Assembly (NCBI GenBank): GCA_030844895.1
Contig: CM061230.1
Coordinates: 6,736,705 to 6,800,704, forward strand
Direction: 5' to 3'
DNA from: Ambrosia x helenae
Taxonomy: Eukaryota > Streptophyta > Magnoliopsida > Asterales > Asteraceae
DNA length: 64,000 bases
Shown here piece after piece: positions 48,363 through 58,808 of the stretch; the first letter of the stretch is position 1; the number at the start of each line of letters is the position of its first letter. A program made the translations under genes and the position numbers. The notes below the pieces were generated by a model. That model searched no databases. It saw nothing but the letters and a program-made list of their open reading frames with translations, and was not told the origin of the DNA.

Positions 48363-50253
48363 AAATTCTTTTTTATTATTATTTAAAGATTTTTTTAAAT
48401 AATTAATAGATTTTTTTTAATTGAAAAACAAGTGGGACCCACTTTTTTTGCCAACTAGACAGATTTTGCCACGTAGGACTGCCACGTGGGATGCCCACGT
48501 GGCATTTAACAGAAAAAGTTAACCTCAGTTAGTCTGGGACCAACCAAATTAAATAGTTGACAAGTTGGGACTACTGTGGTACAAGTTGCAAGTTGGGACT
48601 GCTGCCTTCCAACCCACCAAAGTTGGGATTATTAGATTCCATTTCCCCTAATAATAATAATAATAATAAAGAATTATATAATATATATATATATATTACA
48701 TCTTCATCATCATCATCTCTTCATCATCTTCACCACAATCATAATCACTTGCCACCACCATCAACCACCGCCACCGCCGCCATCTACAACCACCTCCACC
48801 GCCTGAACCCACCATTCTTCTCAAAACCCCATCAATCGTCACCACCTGAACCCACCATTCTTCTCAAAACCCAAATTAGTAGATACATACAACCAAAACC
48901 CTTAATTAAAACCCAAATCAGTGCCCAAATCAGTGTACATACATACAACCAAATCTGAACCAAAACCCTTAATTAAACCCCTAATCTGGACAATCGCCGC
49001 CATCAACCACCTGAAACCACCACCTTCGCCGCCATCAACCACTTGAAACCACCGCCTTCCTCACGGGTTAAGAGTGTTGAAGGAGGTGTTGGTGGTGTGA
49101 TGTTTGACATTATTGTTGCAGAGAATATTATTATTACAGTTGAAGGTTGAAACCCTAGATATTGGGATTGGATTAATGGGGTGAAGGGATCTGAAAAGGT
49201 GTTGTTTATTGTAGAAAGGAAAGGAGTGCCACTCTGTTATGAGTCATGACTATCTCGACTGTTATGTAAGATAGAGGTTAGGATGGTTGGTTGTTGACAC
49301 AAGGTTCGGGTCAAGGAGACGGGTCACGAGGTCGGGTCAACAGAGGAGGAGGAGGAGGGAGGGTGGTGGTGGTGGTGGGTGTCGTCGGAGATGGTGGTGG
49401 TGGACGGTGGTGGCAGGTGGTGGTTGTGGTGAAGATGATGAAGATGTAAGGGTATATATATATATATATAAATTCTTTTTTATTATTATTTAAAGATTTT
49501 TTTAAATAATTAATAGATTTTTTTTAATTGAAAAACAAGTGGGACCCACGTTTTTGTGCCAACTGGACAGATTTTGCCACGTAGGACTGCCACGTGGGAT
49601 GCCCACGTGGCATTTAACAGAAAAAGTTAAACTCAGTTAGTCTGGGACCAACCAAGTTAAATAGTTGACAAGTTGGGACTGTTGTGGTACAAGTTGCAAG
49701 TTGGGACTGCTGCCTTCCAACCCTCTAAAGTTGGGATTATTAGATTCAATTTCCCTAAAAGCAATGAAGTTTCACATTTTATTCAATTATTTGTTAGTTT
49801 TGTGTTTTGTATTTGATATTTAGACTTAATTTTGACACTTATTGGACCTTTGAAAAACATTTGGAAGACAATCGAATATGTAATTGGAGTAATAATATTA
49901 TAACTTCTATATTTTACAATTTAAATTGTATTTTATATTGTAAATAAATAATGATTTAATTAATCAAAATTAATACGATAAACGTGTATATAGGCATTTA
50001 ATTTGATGTGATCAGTGATTTAGTAGCAAAAATTAAGTGTCAGTAAAAGACTAAGCATTTATAGTGGCAAATGAAAAATTGCCGCTAAAAGCTCAAATGT
50101 TTTTAGTGTTGCGTCACTAAAAGGCTTTAGTGTTACCGCTTATAGTGGCACTTTTTTTGTATGTCGCTCATTCCAATAACAATCTTTAGTGGCACTTTTT
50201 GGGTTTTTTGTGACATTTTTTGTATGTCACTAAATGGCAATTTTTTTGTAGTG

Positions 50254-50884
50254 ATTTCAAAAATGAATATTACTTTCTGTCAATTTCTATCTTCTGAACA
50301 CAAACAAAAATGTAAGCTTAACTTGCATTCAGGGATAATCATGAGTCATGACACTTTTGTTTGTGCGTATTGTTAGGGGTTTTACTAATATGTGGTGACA
50401 ATCATGTGGATAGAAGTAGGGTTGTTCACGAGCCGAGCCAAACCGAATTGAGTGGACTTTTGCTCGTGCTTGGGTTGTTTACAACCAAGTGAGCATTACG
50501 CATATTTTTTTGAGCGAGCGACGAGTGATTCTGACAATCATATTTATTTGACCGTCCGAATATTCCGAGAATGAGTCTTAGGTTGAAGCCGGTGAGGTGA
50601 TGAGCATACTACAGAGAAGAATTGCCGCATTGTTGCGTATAGTAATAGCGGGAAGCAATTGACAACGGACGACTAATGAGAGGATTAATTCAAGACTGTT
50701 GCTTCACAACTTAGGGTTTTTAGTATTGAACTTGTGTTAAATTATCATTGAGTTGATTGTGCTACTAAGTGTAAATATAATTGTATGTTTACATATATTG
50801 GGTCAAACCCACTAAATTTTTATGTATAAAACTATAAACGTAACTATAAGTTGTGTGTATATATATAATTATACATATTATAAA
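50254..50884. other. Unassigned intergenic sequence
   Basis: No gene. A hAT-like end (agggttgttcacgagccgag, about 50418) recalls the outer MITE at 17706; its partner end is not found. Confidence 0.5.
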
Positions 50885-51060
50885 CTAGATTATACCCTGG
50901 GAGGTTCCCGGGATAAAAAAATCTAATATGAAGTGACAAAATGTTTCTATTGTAAAAGGGTAAAAGGAATATGTCATTTTTTTTTTCAGAAGAAAAACAA
51001 TTGTATAGGATCAATACTCCATAACCCACAAAACCTACTTCTAATTATACGTGTGCACTT
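50885..51060 (-). mobile_element. Helitron 3' end
   Basis: On the minus strand: hairpin cccgggaacctcccaggg, then tataatCTAG, with A to its left on the plus strand. The subterminal sequence (tcatattagattttttt) is shared with the Helitron at 33331. The 5' end was not located, so the end coordinate is arbitrary. Confidence 0.65.
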
Positions 51061-51101
51061 GTTTATTTTTTTAGTTAAGACTATAAATGAAAGGTATATG
51101 T

Positions 51102-51135
<34 letters not shown>

Positions 51136-51284
51136 TTGTTAATTAAACTTGTATGTGTATCAATATTTACATGTTTTCAAAGCTTCTTTTTTAATATTAC
51201 ACAATCCAATAACCATGCACATTACTTATCATCAATCAACTTTGTTACTAGGCTGACTACATATGTGACTACATCTGGATTAAC

Positions 51285-51408
51285 CCAGTTAATTTTGATC
51301 TAATAGAATAAAATCCATGATAAGTTGGGTCTGTTAAATTTCAACTTTTAAGTTAGGATTATTGTCTTCTAACCCAGTAAAGTTGGAATTATTTAATTCC
51401 AATTCCCC
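51285..51408. mobile_element. Degraded MULE-type right end
   Basis: tcaacttttaagttaggatt, gtcttctaacccagtaaagt and aattccaattcccc resemble the right arm of the elements ending at 48648 and 49755, with many changes. Confidence 0.5.
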
Positions 51409-51777
51409 TTATTAAAAACCATTTTGCCATTTGTTTTTGTATTAAGTAATAATAAAGAAAACTTGTTTCTTAAAACTGGGTATTTATACCCGGACCCATA
51501 TCTGGTTATACCTTACCCGGGTACATAGAGTATAGGTTTTTTCTTCAATACCACGTACTTGAACCTTACCCAGTTTCTCTCAATACATGATTTTTCAAAA
51601 TCTGCTTATACCATAAACCAGTTTCATACCTGGAACCGGGTATTAGAAAAACTCGACTTGAACCTCTATTTATATCTGGAGATGGGCTTGCAACTCATGG
51701 ACTAAATTGATCCTTCGGTTTTGAATTGCTCTGATTTTTCTAAAGCCCAATATGAATTGAATGACTTTAGACTTATA

Positions 51778-52500
51778 TCTATACATATAATAAACCAAAG
51801 CCATTTTAATAACATGACATTCAAAGAGAGTATTCTCTTTATTGAGCGTGCCATGTGTCATCCCATGTGGCAAGACCTTTATTTTAAGAAAATAATAATT
51901 TAAAATTTAAAACAAAATTAAATTTTTATCTCTAATGTTTCCTCTCATAACTTTTAAACGTTAATATCTTTTATACACGAGATTTTTTAAAGAAAAAAAT
52001 TACACCAAATTAACGAGCGTTTTATTATCTTTCCAATGAGTACCATAGTGCTATATAAAAAACGGAGAAAAAAACCGACTATTTTTTGTAACCCGACAGG
52101 TATTGTGTCAGGTTTGGAATTAGTTTAAAAAAATTGTGGCAAAACCTTTATTTTAGGAAAATAATAATTTAAAATTTAAAACAAAATTAAATTTTTATCT
52201 CTAATGTTTCCTCTCATTACTTTTAAACGTTAATATATTTTATACACGAGATTTTTTAAAGAAAAAAATTACACCAAATTAACGAGCGTTTTATTATCTT
52301 TCCAACGAGTACCATAGTGCTATATAAAAAACAGAGAAAAAAAACCGACTATTTTTTGTAACTCGACAGGTATTGTGTCAGGTTTGGAAATAGTTTAAAA
52401 AAAATTGTGGGTTTGGGTCGGGCCTGGGATTAGGTGATATCCGACCCAATTACCTTTTTTTATATTAGAATATGATAACTTATGGCAGAGATTTGTTTAA

Positions 52501-52579
<79 letters not shown>

Positions 52580-52981
52580 TTCATTAATCATATATTGGCA
52601 AGTCATTAATTATGTTGTCATATTAGATATTTTATTATGTCATATTAGATATTTCAATCCGGGACGCTCTCCAACAGGTAATTGCTATGTTTTCTTTTTC
52701 TACCATATTCTGAAATAACTCAAATCTTATTGTATGCAGTTAAAGACCTTTGACTGAATATATTGGTGCTAAACAATCTATGTCCCTTTGAAGTGCTTGG
52801 GATCTTAATATTTTGTTTTAGGTGTTGATGTTGTAAGGTGAAATGGATCTTTTGGTATTTTTTTTTTTAAAGTATCTAATGTAAGTTGATACATAGATGC
52901 CATTTTTATAGTTTAGATACTTCTAATTTATTCACTTTACTTAGATTTCTCAACCCGGGACGCTCCCGGGGTATAAGCTAG
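51778..52981 (+). mobile_element. Helitron with two 3' hairpins
   Basis: It starts TCTATACATATAATAAACC after A (51777) and ends with hairpin cccgggacgctcccgggg, then tataagCTAG before T (52982). The first ~265 bases of interior (51870-52135) are tandemly repeated at 52138-52440 (aaaataataatttaaaattt, caccaaattaacgagcgttt). A second, damaged hairpin (atttcaatccgggacgctct) lies at 52652-52672. It contains an AAT microsatellite (52499-52578). No Rep/helicase. Its reverse-complement relative is at 20400-21040. Confidence 0.85.
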
Positions 52982-53275
52982 TAAACTAATAAACGATTCA
53001 GAAATTATCTCCTTTGGCTGAAGTGATTGCCTTAATTGAACTTCCATCACCTCATTACTTCACAACATTATATCTTAAACCCAAAGGTAACAGAGCTGAA
53101 TACTTTAAATTATATGCATGCCACATGTTTGATTAAAATGCTTGTGTGAGATCAATCCTTTAAAGTTGGGTAAATGTTCCTTTAGCAGCACCTTGTTTGG
53201 GTCTTGGTAATCAGTAGCCTGTTTATATGAAATGCTCCCCAATCAGCAGCCTAATCCAACAACCTTTTTGATCAA
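52982..53275 (+). repeat. Distal upstream region of the RLP (copy of 15905-16145)
   Basis: Shares gccacatgtttgatt, gcttgtgtgagatc, ctttaaagttgg and aatcagcagcctaatcc with 15905-16145. No gene. Confidence 0.75.
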
Positions 53276-53556
53276 GACTGCATACACAGCGAATCAGTTC
53301 TCGGACAAAAAGCAGCAGCATATCAATCAAACATACAAAAGGCGCACCTCAAAGACAGAAGTAAAAAGCCATAAATGCCCCTGCAGAAGTTAACGGTTAT
53401 TGGTGCCAAATTTAACTGCTTTTAACCACCAAACTGTTATCCAGACAATGTATATATAGGTTCTGTATTGTACAATTCCAAACTAATTCAATCAATCCAT
53501 TAACGATTGTTCTCGGTTTCATTATCTATCGATCCAAATCCGCTGCTTATCAGTTT
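53276..53556 (+). mobile_element. Probable Copia-type LTR remnant upstream of TRM fragment
   Basis: The order caaaaagcagcagcatatc, caaaaggcgcacctc, aatgcccctgcagaagttaa, ggttattggtgcc, a TATA-like gtatatataggttctg (53450) and ccgctgcttatca resembles the LTR-like block at 14410-14803. It places a TATA-like element about 120 bases before the TRM fragment ATG. Ends not proven. Confidence 0.4.
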
Positions 53557-53570
53557 GTTTGACAACAAAA

Positions 53571-53963
53571 ATGTCAAAGGAAGAGGGTTCAAAGCAAAGT
53601 CCATATAATTTGGTTGCCAAACTAATGGGGCTTGATGCGCTGCCATATCAGCATCAACATGATTCGGCTTCACGCGTGAGTCAATCGAGATCCTTAGAAT
53701 TTTTGCAACAACAACATGGAGAATACAAAGACGTTTATGAAATACGTCAAAATGATTCACCACAAAAGGGAAAATGTAGTGAAAAACAGAAGATGGCTCT
53801 TGTTCGTGAGAAATTCATGGAAGCGTTTAACAACAGAGCTCACTTTCATGGTTCTACCACCATCGTACCACCGCCTCTACTCTCTCTTCTCTCTCTGTCA
53901 CCTGCAGCATCACAACCGTCGCAACCCACCGTCCCTTCCCGCCACCACAGCACAGCCACATAG
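53571..53963 (+). pseudogene. TRM/LONGIFOLIA-type gene fragment
   Basis: From the ATG the frame reads MSKEEGSKQSPYNLVAKLMG then LDALP, the conserved VARLMGL-type motif of the plant TRM (TON1-recruiting motif)/LONGIFOLIA family. SRSLEFLQQQHGEYKDVYEI and KMALVREKFMEA follow, also in family order. Similarity stops at about 53826. The rest of the 130-codon frame (HFHGSTTIVPPPLLSLLS) is unrelated. Family members are usually several hundred residues with a C-terminal DUF4378, absent here. TRM proteins bind microtubule-organising partners; this fragment lacks most of the protein. It lies about 330 bases upstream of the RLP start, same strand. A short chimeric transcript is possible, a functional product unlikely. 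Confidence 0.75.
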
Positions 53964-54062
53964 CAGGCTGCACCAGAACATCAGCACCTCCACCGCCACA
54001 CCATCTTGCAGATTTGCTTCAAATCTGTCGTCGCTGTCGTTTTCAGGGGATGTTGACTTCAA

Positions 54063-54160
54063 AGTTTGTTGCCTGAAGACATGGAAAAACAGAGTAGGAC
54101 CCTAAGATTACTAATTTGTGGATATAATCTTTCCTATTGACTTCCAAGTCTTCCATGGCT
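54063..54160 (+). repeat. Diverged 85-bp satellite unit in RLP upstream region
   Basis: The text catggaaaaacagagtagga, aagattactaatttgtgg and cctattgacttccaagtctt aligns in order with the satellite landmarks atgaaaaacagagcagggtc, tacaaattacgtgttcttct and gtattgacttccaagtcttt. One full period can be followed. It lies 140 to 235 bases upstream of the RLP ATG and keeps the TTGACTT core. Confidence 0.75.
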
Positions 54161-54184
54161 ATACTTTTCCATCATTTCTAGATC

Positions 54185-54190
54185 TATAAA
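54185..54190 (+). promoter_or_regulatory. Candidate RLP TATA box
   Basis: TATAAA in the context gatcTATAAAtgaac, about 108 bases upstream of the RLP start codon, with a following leader ending in a T-run and no in-frame ATG. Confidence 0.5.
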
Positions 54191-54297
54191 TGAACTTGTT
54201 TGGTTAATCTCAAATCCCATCGCTTCATCATAATAATCCATCTTTACATTTCATAATTTTTTTTTTTCAAGCTTAATCACTGTTGTTAGATTATATA

Positions 54298-57087
54298 ATG
54301 GGTTATCAATGGGGTTTGGGGCTCCATTTTATTATTTTAACTATTATTTTGGTTGCAACCACAACATTCTGTTTGGGTGCTCGAAATAGAAATAGCACTG
54401 TGGCTTGCTTTGAGCATGAGCGCCTAGCTCTTCTTGAGTTCAAACATAGTGTCACAATTGGCCAACTTATATTGCCATCATATGATATGTTGTCATCATG
54501 GGTTGGCAATGATTGTTGCCGCTGGGAAAGAGTCACGTGTAATGGTGTCACTGGAAATATTGAAAGTCTTCATCTCAGAGGTGATCTCTTTACTTCTTAT
54601 AGAGAATACTTAGTTAGTAAAAAGTTGAGCACTTCTTTACGAGAGCTGAGGCATCTAAAATACTTAGACTTGAGTGGGAATGATTTTCAAGGAAATCGGG
54701 TCCCTGAGTTCATTGGATCCTTGAACCAACTCACTTACCTCAATCTCTCCTATTCAGCTTTTTCTGGTATTATTCCTTATCACATTGGAAATCTTTCTCA
54801 TTTAAAGATTCTTGATCTTGGTCGACAATATTCCTATGGCTTCATGTCACATGATATTACCTGGATTTCCAGCCTTTCGTCACTTGCTTATCTTGACTTG
54901 AGTTCTGCGAATCTCACTGGAGCAAAAATCTTTGATGTGTGGCTTTACATGGCTCCTTCGTTAAAAGTGTTAAAGTTGTCAGATTGTGGTCTTTTGATTG
55001 ACGATCGAAGCCCGCTTCGTAATTTTAGCACTACACTTTCCAACATCAAACACCTGGATCTTAGCAGGAACATTTTCACAGACAAAATCCCTCGCTTTTT
55101 TCAAAACTTGACATCCTTACAATTCCTGGGTCTTTCATATCCTGTTGGTGGTGCATTAAACTTTTCATCCAGCTTTTTAAAGTTGCTAAGCATGAGCTCT
55201 TCTTTATTAGAGCTCCACTTGTCAGAATGTAACCTGAAAGAGACACCTCTATCTCATGTTCTTCATAATCTTACTAACCTTTCAAACATCCAACAGATAG
55301 ATCTCTCCAATAACAATTTAATAGGTTCCATTCCAGAATCTGTGAGTAAATTAAAGTTGTTACAAGTGTTAGATCTATTTGGTAATGACTTGAACGGTTC
55401 AATTCCAGAATCCATCGGAAGATTAGCTGCTTTAACAACTTTGTCTCTATGCTTTAATACATTAAGTGGGACTTTTCCGGTTTCAATTGGGCAACTCTCC
55501 AAGCTCCGTTCTATTGATGTCTCTTATAATTCTTTGGAAGGAGAAATTTATGAATCTCATTTTGCTAACCTTTCAATGTTGAAGTACTTGGATGTAGGTC
55601 ATAACAGTAAGTTGACATTGAATGTTTCCCGTGAGTGGTTGCCTCCATTCCAGTTAATAAGTATAGATCTCAGTTCTTGCAAGATTGAAAATAGGTTTCC
55701 ACAATGGCTTCAAAATCAGAGAAAACTTCAAAGATTAAAGTTGTCTAATGCAACGATTTCAGGGCCTCTGCCCACGTGGTTGCGAAAGATGCCCATAAAT
55801 TCTTTCATAGATCTTTCCCACAACAACCTCAGCGGACCATTAACCAACCTTCCAAGGTGGGAGTCTGGAATTTATTCATTTGATGATGTTCCTTCCTTAT
55901 TTCTACAAAATAACCTTTTCAAGGAGTCGATTCCAAAGTCTTTGTGCAAGTGGACAAGGTTAGCTTATCTTGATCTTTCCAAAAATAGGTTAACCGGGAG
56001 AATTCCCAAATGTTTTAAGAATCTAATTAATTTGGAATTCATGAAATTAAACTCAAATGGTTTAAGTGGCACCGTTCCAAGTTTGTCAGGGCACATGTCA
56101 TCATTATCGTTGTTGAGTTTGAATGATAATAACTTTAGTGGTAAGCTTCCTGAAGAAGTTTGGAGTATAAGTTCTTTACAGGTCTTAAATTTGGGAGATA
56201 ATACGTTATGCGGAATAATATCAGAATCGATTGGAGAAAAAATGAAATCATTGCAGGTTTTCAGGTTATGCAACAACAACTTCACCGGAGAAATTCCTCG
56301 GTCTCTATGCAAAAGTTTAAAGCTTCAAGTTTTGGATGTTGCACACAACAGCTTTACAGGAACAATCCCTCGTTGTCTAGGAGAATTGCAAGGTATGGTT
56401 GACAAACCTAAACAATATTTCATTGGTGGCAATACCGAGGAGGGGTTGATTGAGGTAATAAATGGCATGTCTCTTGAATATACGAAGACATGGTCAATTG
56501 TCACAAACATGGACCTTTCCAGCAATGAACTTGTTGGAGACATACCTGTAGAGTTAAATGCACTTTGTGGGTTGGTGGGTCTCAATTTGTCAAATAATCA
56601 TCTCAGCGGAGGCATTCCAGACCACATTGGAAACATGACAGGGTTAATTTCTCTCGATTTATCAGGAAACGAGTTGGGTGGGCCAATCCCTTCAAGCATT
56701 ACGGCTTTGACTTTTCTGAGTCATTTGAATTTGTCAAACAACAACTTGTCGGGCCGAATTCCGATAGGAAATCAATTACAGACCCTCATTGATCCATCAA
56801 TATATGCAGGGAACAAAGATCTGTGTGGAGCTCCGTTGCCAAAGAATTGTTCCAATCATGAAGACGCAACCATAGAAGCCGATAGCAAACATGAAGCAAC
56901 TGATGAGCCCAGCAAGTTATGGTTTTATATGGACATAACATGTGGTTTTGCAACAGGATTTTGTGGTGTTATTGTAGTTTTAGTGTTGAAGAAGCGATGG
57001 AGACATAATCTTTTTGTGTATGTTGCGGACGCCATTGACAAGATACACGTTGCAGTCATGGTAAGAGTGAACAAGATGAAGAGATGA
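54298..57087 (+). CDS. LRR receptor-like protein (RLP), intact
   Basis: Single-exon gene, 929 aa, for a plasma-membrane receptor-like protein of the Cf/Ve/HcrVf type. These act in perception of microbial or apoplastic ligands, usually with a SOBIR1-type partner kinase; the ligand here is unknown. Signal peptide about 1-28 (hydrophobic FIILTIILVATTTF). LRRNT cap 36-82 with C37, CC73-74 and C81. Roughly 27 to 30 extracellular LRRs follow. Island domain about 700-733 (ends LEYTKTWSIVTNMDLSSN), then about four LRRs, a C-terminal cap with C843 and C851 (GNKDLCGAPLPKNC), an acidic spacer 854-872, transmembrane helix 876-897 with G883xxxG887, and a 32-residue basic tail without kinase. The ATG at 54298 is chosen because the upstream in-frame codons have no ATG and the signal peptide follows it. 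No stops or shifts. Pseudogene pieces of close paralogues surround it. Confidence 0.95.
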   Translation: MGYQWGLGLHFIILTIILVATTTFCLGARNRNSTVACFEHERLALLEFKHSVTIGQLILPSYDMLSSWVGNDCCRWERVTCNGVTGNIESLHLRGDLFTSYREYLVSKKLSTSLRELRHLKYLDLSGNDFQGNRVPEFIGSLNQLTYLNLSYSAFSGIIPYHIGNLSHLKILDLGRQYSYGFMSHDITWISSLSSLAYLDLSSANLTGAKIFDVWLYMAPSLKVLKLSDCGLLIDDRSPLRNFSTTLSNIKHLDLSRNIFTDKIPRFFQNLTSLQFLGLSYPVGGALNFSSSFLKLLSMSSSLLELHLSECNLKETPLSHVLHNLTNLSNIQQIDLSNNNLIGSIPESVSKLKLLQVLDLFGNDLNGSIPESIGRLAALTTLSLCFNTLSGTFPVSIGQLSKLRSIDVSYNSLEGEIYESHFANLSMLKYLDVGHNSKLTLNVSREWLPPFQLISIDLSSCKIENRFPQWLQNQRKLQRLKLSNATISGPLPTWLRKMPINSFIDLSHNNLSGPLTNLPRWESGIYSFDDVPSLFLQNNLFKESIPKSLCKWTRLAYLDLSKNRLTGRIPKCFKNLINLEFMKLNSNGLSGTVPSLSGHMSSLSLLSLNDNNFSGKLPEEVWSISSLQVLNLGDNTLCGIISESIGEKMKSLQVFRLCNNNFTGEIPRSLCKSLKLQVLDVAHNSFTGTIPRCLGELQGMVDKPKQYFIGGNTEEGLIEVINGMSLEYTKTWSIVTNMDLSSNELVGDIPVELNALCGLVGLNLSNNHLSGGIPDHIGNMTGLISLDLSGNELGGPIPSSITALTFLSHLNLSNNNLSGRIPIGNQLQTLIDPSIYAGNKDLCGAPLPKNCSNHEDATIEADSKHEATDEPSKLWFYMDITCGFATGFCGVIVVLVLKKRWRHNLFVYVADAIDKIHVAVMVRVNKMKR

Positions 57088-58204
57088 TTGCAGCCATATA
57101 GATCCACTTGAGTTCCAGTAATTCACATACATATTATCATTGCTTGTTTTTCATTTTGATATTGGTTTTAGGATTCTATATTTGTAAGGCATATATGTGT
57201 TATATGATGTTGGTATGTGTGTATATATATTTGTAATGTACTTATCTCATGGTATTTGTTTGATTTTAATTGTGTTATTTAAATGTTTCTTTATGACACT
57301 ATTTAAGTACATTGACATGAGTGAGTTAACTGATACATTCACCAGAATCGTGAGTCTTCTATGTTAATTCACAGTAATGTTTTCAGAAAGAAATCAACCA
57401 ACTGTAAAATTAAACAGAACAGACAATATATGCTTCTGTTAATTTGGTTTCAATGCTTTTGTTTGACAATATATGCTTCTGTTAATTTGGTGTTCGATTA
57501 GAATCATTAGGTTAGGAAATTATTTAAAGCAATAATGATCTACTATTCAGAATTGTGAAACCTTTTTAATGCGACTCCCTATTTTAACCCGAACCTATTT
57601 TGATAAAAGAACTGTCTTTGACCCAAACCAAACTGACCCGTTTCTGACTGAGCCCTGTATGACCAGTTACATGACCCAATCATTTTGCAGGCTTAAGTTT
57701 AAACAGACTCTTCTTTTGGATTCAACACTTTTGTTTAGTTCAAACTTGAGTAAATTACAACTCCTTCAACCTCATATATATAAAACCATATAGTCAATTT
57801 GGTAAGATGTATTTTTTTAGAACTTCTCAAAGATTAAATATGGCTGAACTGAAAGATTTGTAAAGATCAAACCGTTCTTTGTTGCTTGTGATGGGAAAAA
57901 ATCGCACAATCCGGCCACAAATGGTTAACAGTTGACAATGAGCTACAATCATTTCCCAACTGTCGACTTTGTTTAAGTGTCCATGTCCCTTATCTTATTA
58001 ATTGAGTATTATCTATTATGCTGATATCAGGAAATAAACATCAGCCCAAGCATTATCATGATCAGGTCTGCTAACCCATATCCGCTTATTTCCTTAATCC
58101 CTTCTTGCACATATGACCACACAACGACCAATCCTGAAAGACCACCCTTCTTCATCTGAATTTCCATTATGTGGTATTATAATAAAATCTTGACCGTTGT
58201 ACTT
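57088..58204 (+). other. RLP 3' flank (reference copy)
   Basis: Contains the 3' untranslated region and downstream intergenic sequence of the intact RLP; the exact polyadenylation site cannot be read. Copied at 12587-13770 and 30551-31280, and inverted at 17378-17705. No other gene seen. Confidence 0.7.
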
Positions 58205-58808
58205 TAGTTCTTTACGACTCGGATTCATCAAGTTAGGAATTTACGTGTTCATTGCAATTGAAATGCTGAAATTGCATGTAGTTGAAAAATGTTGAATACT
58301 GCTAAGGATACAGACCCAAAACTACTTTTTTTTTTGTGTGTCAAGTATATTACAAGTTCCTCTCTCACATGAAATGGGCCTATTTAGTTTTGCTTAGAGT
58401 TTTTATAAAAAAAAAAAAAAAAAACATATCCGACGTTTTTAGTCATAGCTTAGAACTAGGGGTAGCAAAATGGGAAGGCCAAGTTGGATAAGGTTCAAAC
58501 GGGTCATCTTTAATTTCGAGCCGAAACCGGTTGTTCAGAGTGACATCCAACACCTTGTTTGTTCATTTTAGACATTTACAACAAATTAACGGTATTAAAT
58601 ATAATAATGCAGTTTTCTTGTGCGTGTCCTTGGGGAGTTGACTTATAAGTGATGTAAGGACTTATGACCATAGTCCACATATGTTTGCCATGCATATGAA
58701 TTCAATGTTATCAACTTGTCTAAATTCAAATATTCATTAATAATGAATTAGTTATCTCATCACTGATAGGCCTGTCAAAATGGGCGGGTTAATTTGGGGT
58801 CAAAATTC

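Larger units (their letters stand above)
47265..48648. mobile_element. MULE-type element nested in its own relative
   Basis: The same termini (GGGGAAATGGAATCTAATAA, and gattattagattccatttcc ending CCCC) as the outer element. It is inserted into an AAT microsatellite, so TAATAATAA flanks it on both sides, consistent with but not proof of a 9-bp duplication. 1384 bp. Confidence 0.75.
46953..49755. mobile_element. MULE-type element (outer)
   Basis: The ends GGGGAAATGGAATCTAATAA and the complement (ttattagattcaatttccc) are flanked by a perfect 9-bp target duplication TAAAAGCAA (46944-46952 and 49756-49764), the Mutator signature. Long inverted arms include cagcagtcccaacttgcaac and acgtgggcatcccacgtggc. 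The interior is low-complexity CCACCACC/GGAGGAGG sequence and contains a second element. No MURA transposase. Confidence 0.9.
42884..50253. mobile_element. CACTA element, non-autonomous
   Basis: The left terminus CACTACAAAAAAATTGTCAT and the right terminus (gcaatttttttgtagtg) are inverted repeats with the diagnostic CACTA. Both sides carry repeated subterminal motifs (tttaatggcact, tttagtggcact, tatagtggca). The flanking triplets GGG and ATT do not match, so one flank has changed since insertion or the ends are not from one event. No transposase is readable. The interior carries a captured PHD-type exon (46175-46417), a hAT MITE (45262-45811) and a nested MULE pair (46953-49755). Region 43100-45250 is otherwise unassigned, AT-rich, with short open frames I do not recognise. 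Confidence 0.85.

Noticed and set aside
42881..50256. Three-base target duplication for the CACTA element
   Set aside because: The flanking triplets are GGG and ATT, which do not match, so no duplication is claimed.
54283..54297. Start of the RLP five codons earlier
   Set aside because: The codon there is TTG, not ATG, and the signal peptide is well formed from the ATG at 54298.
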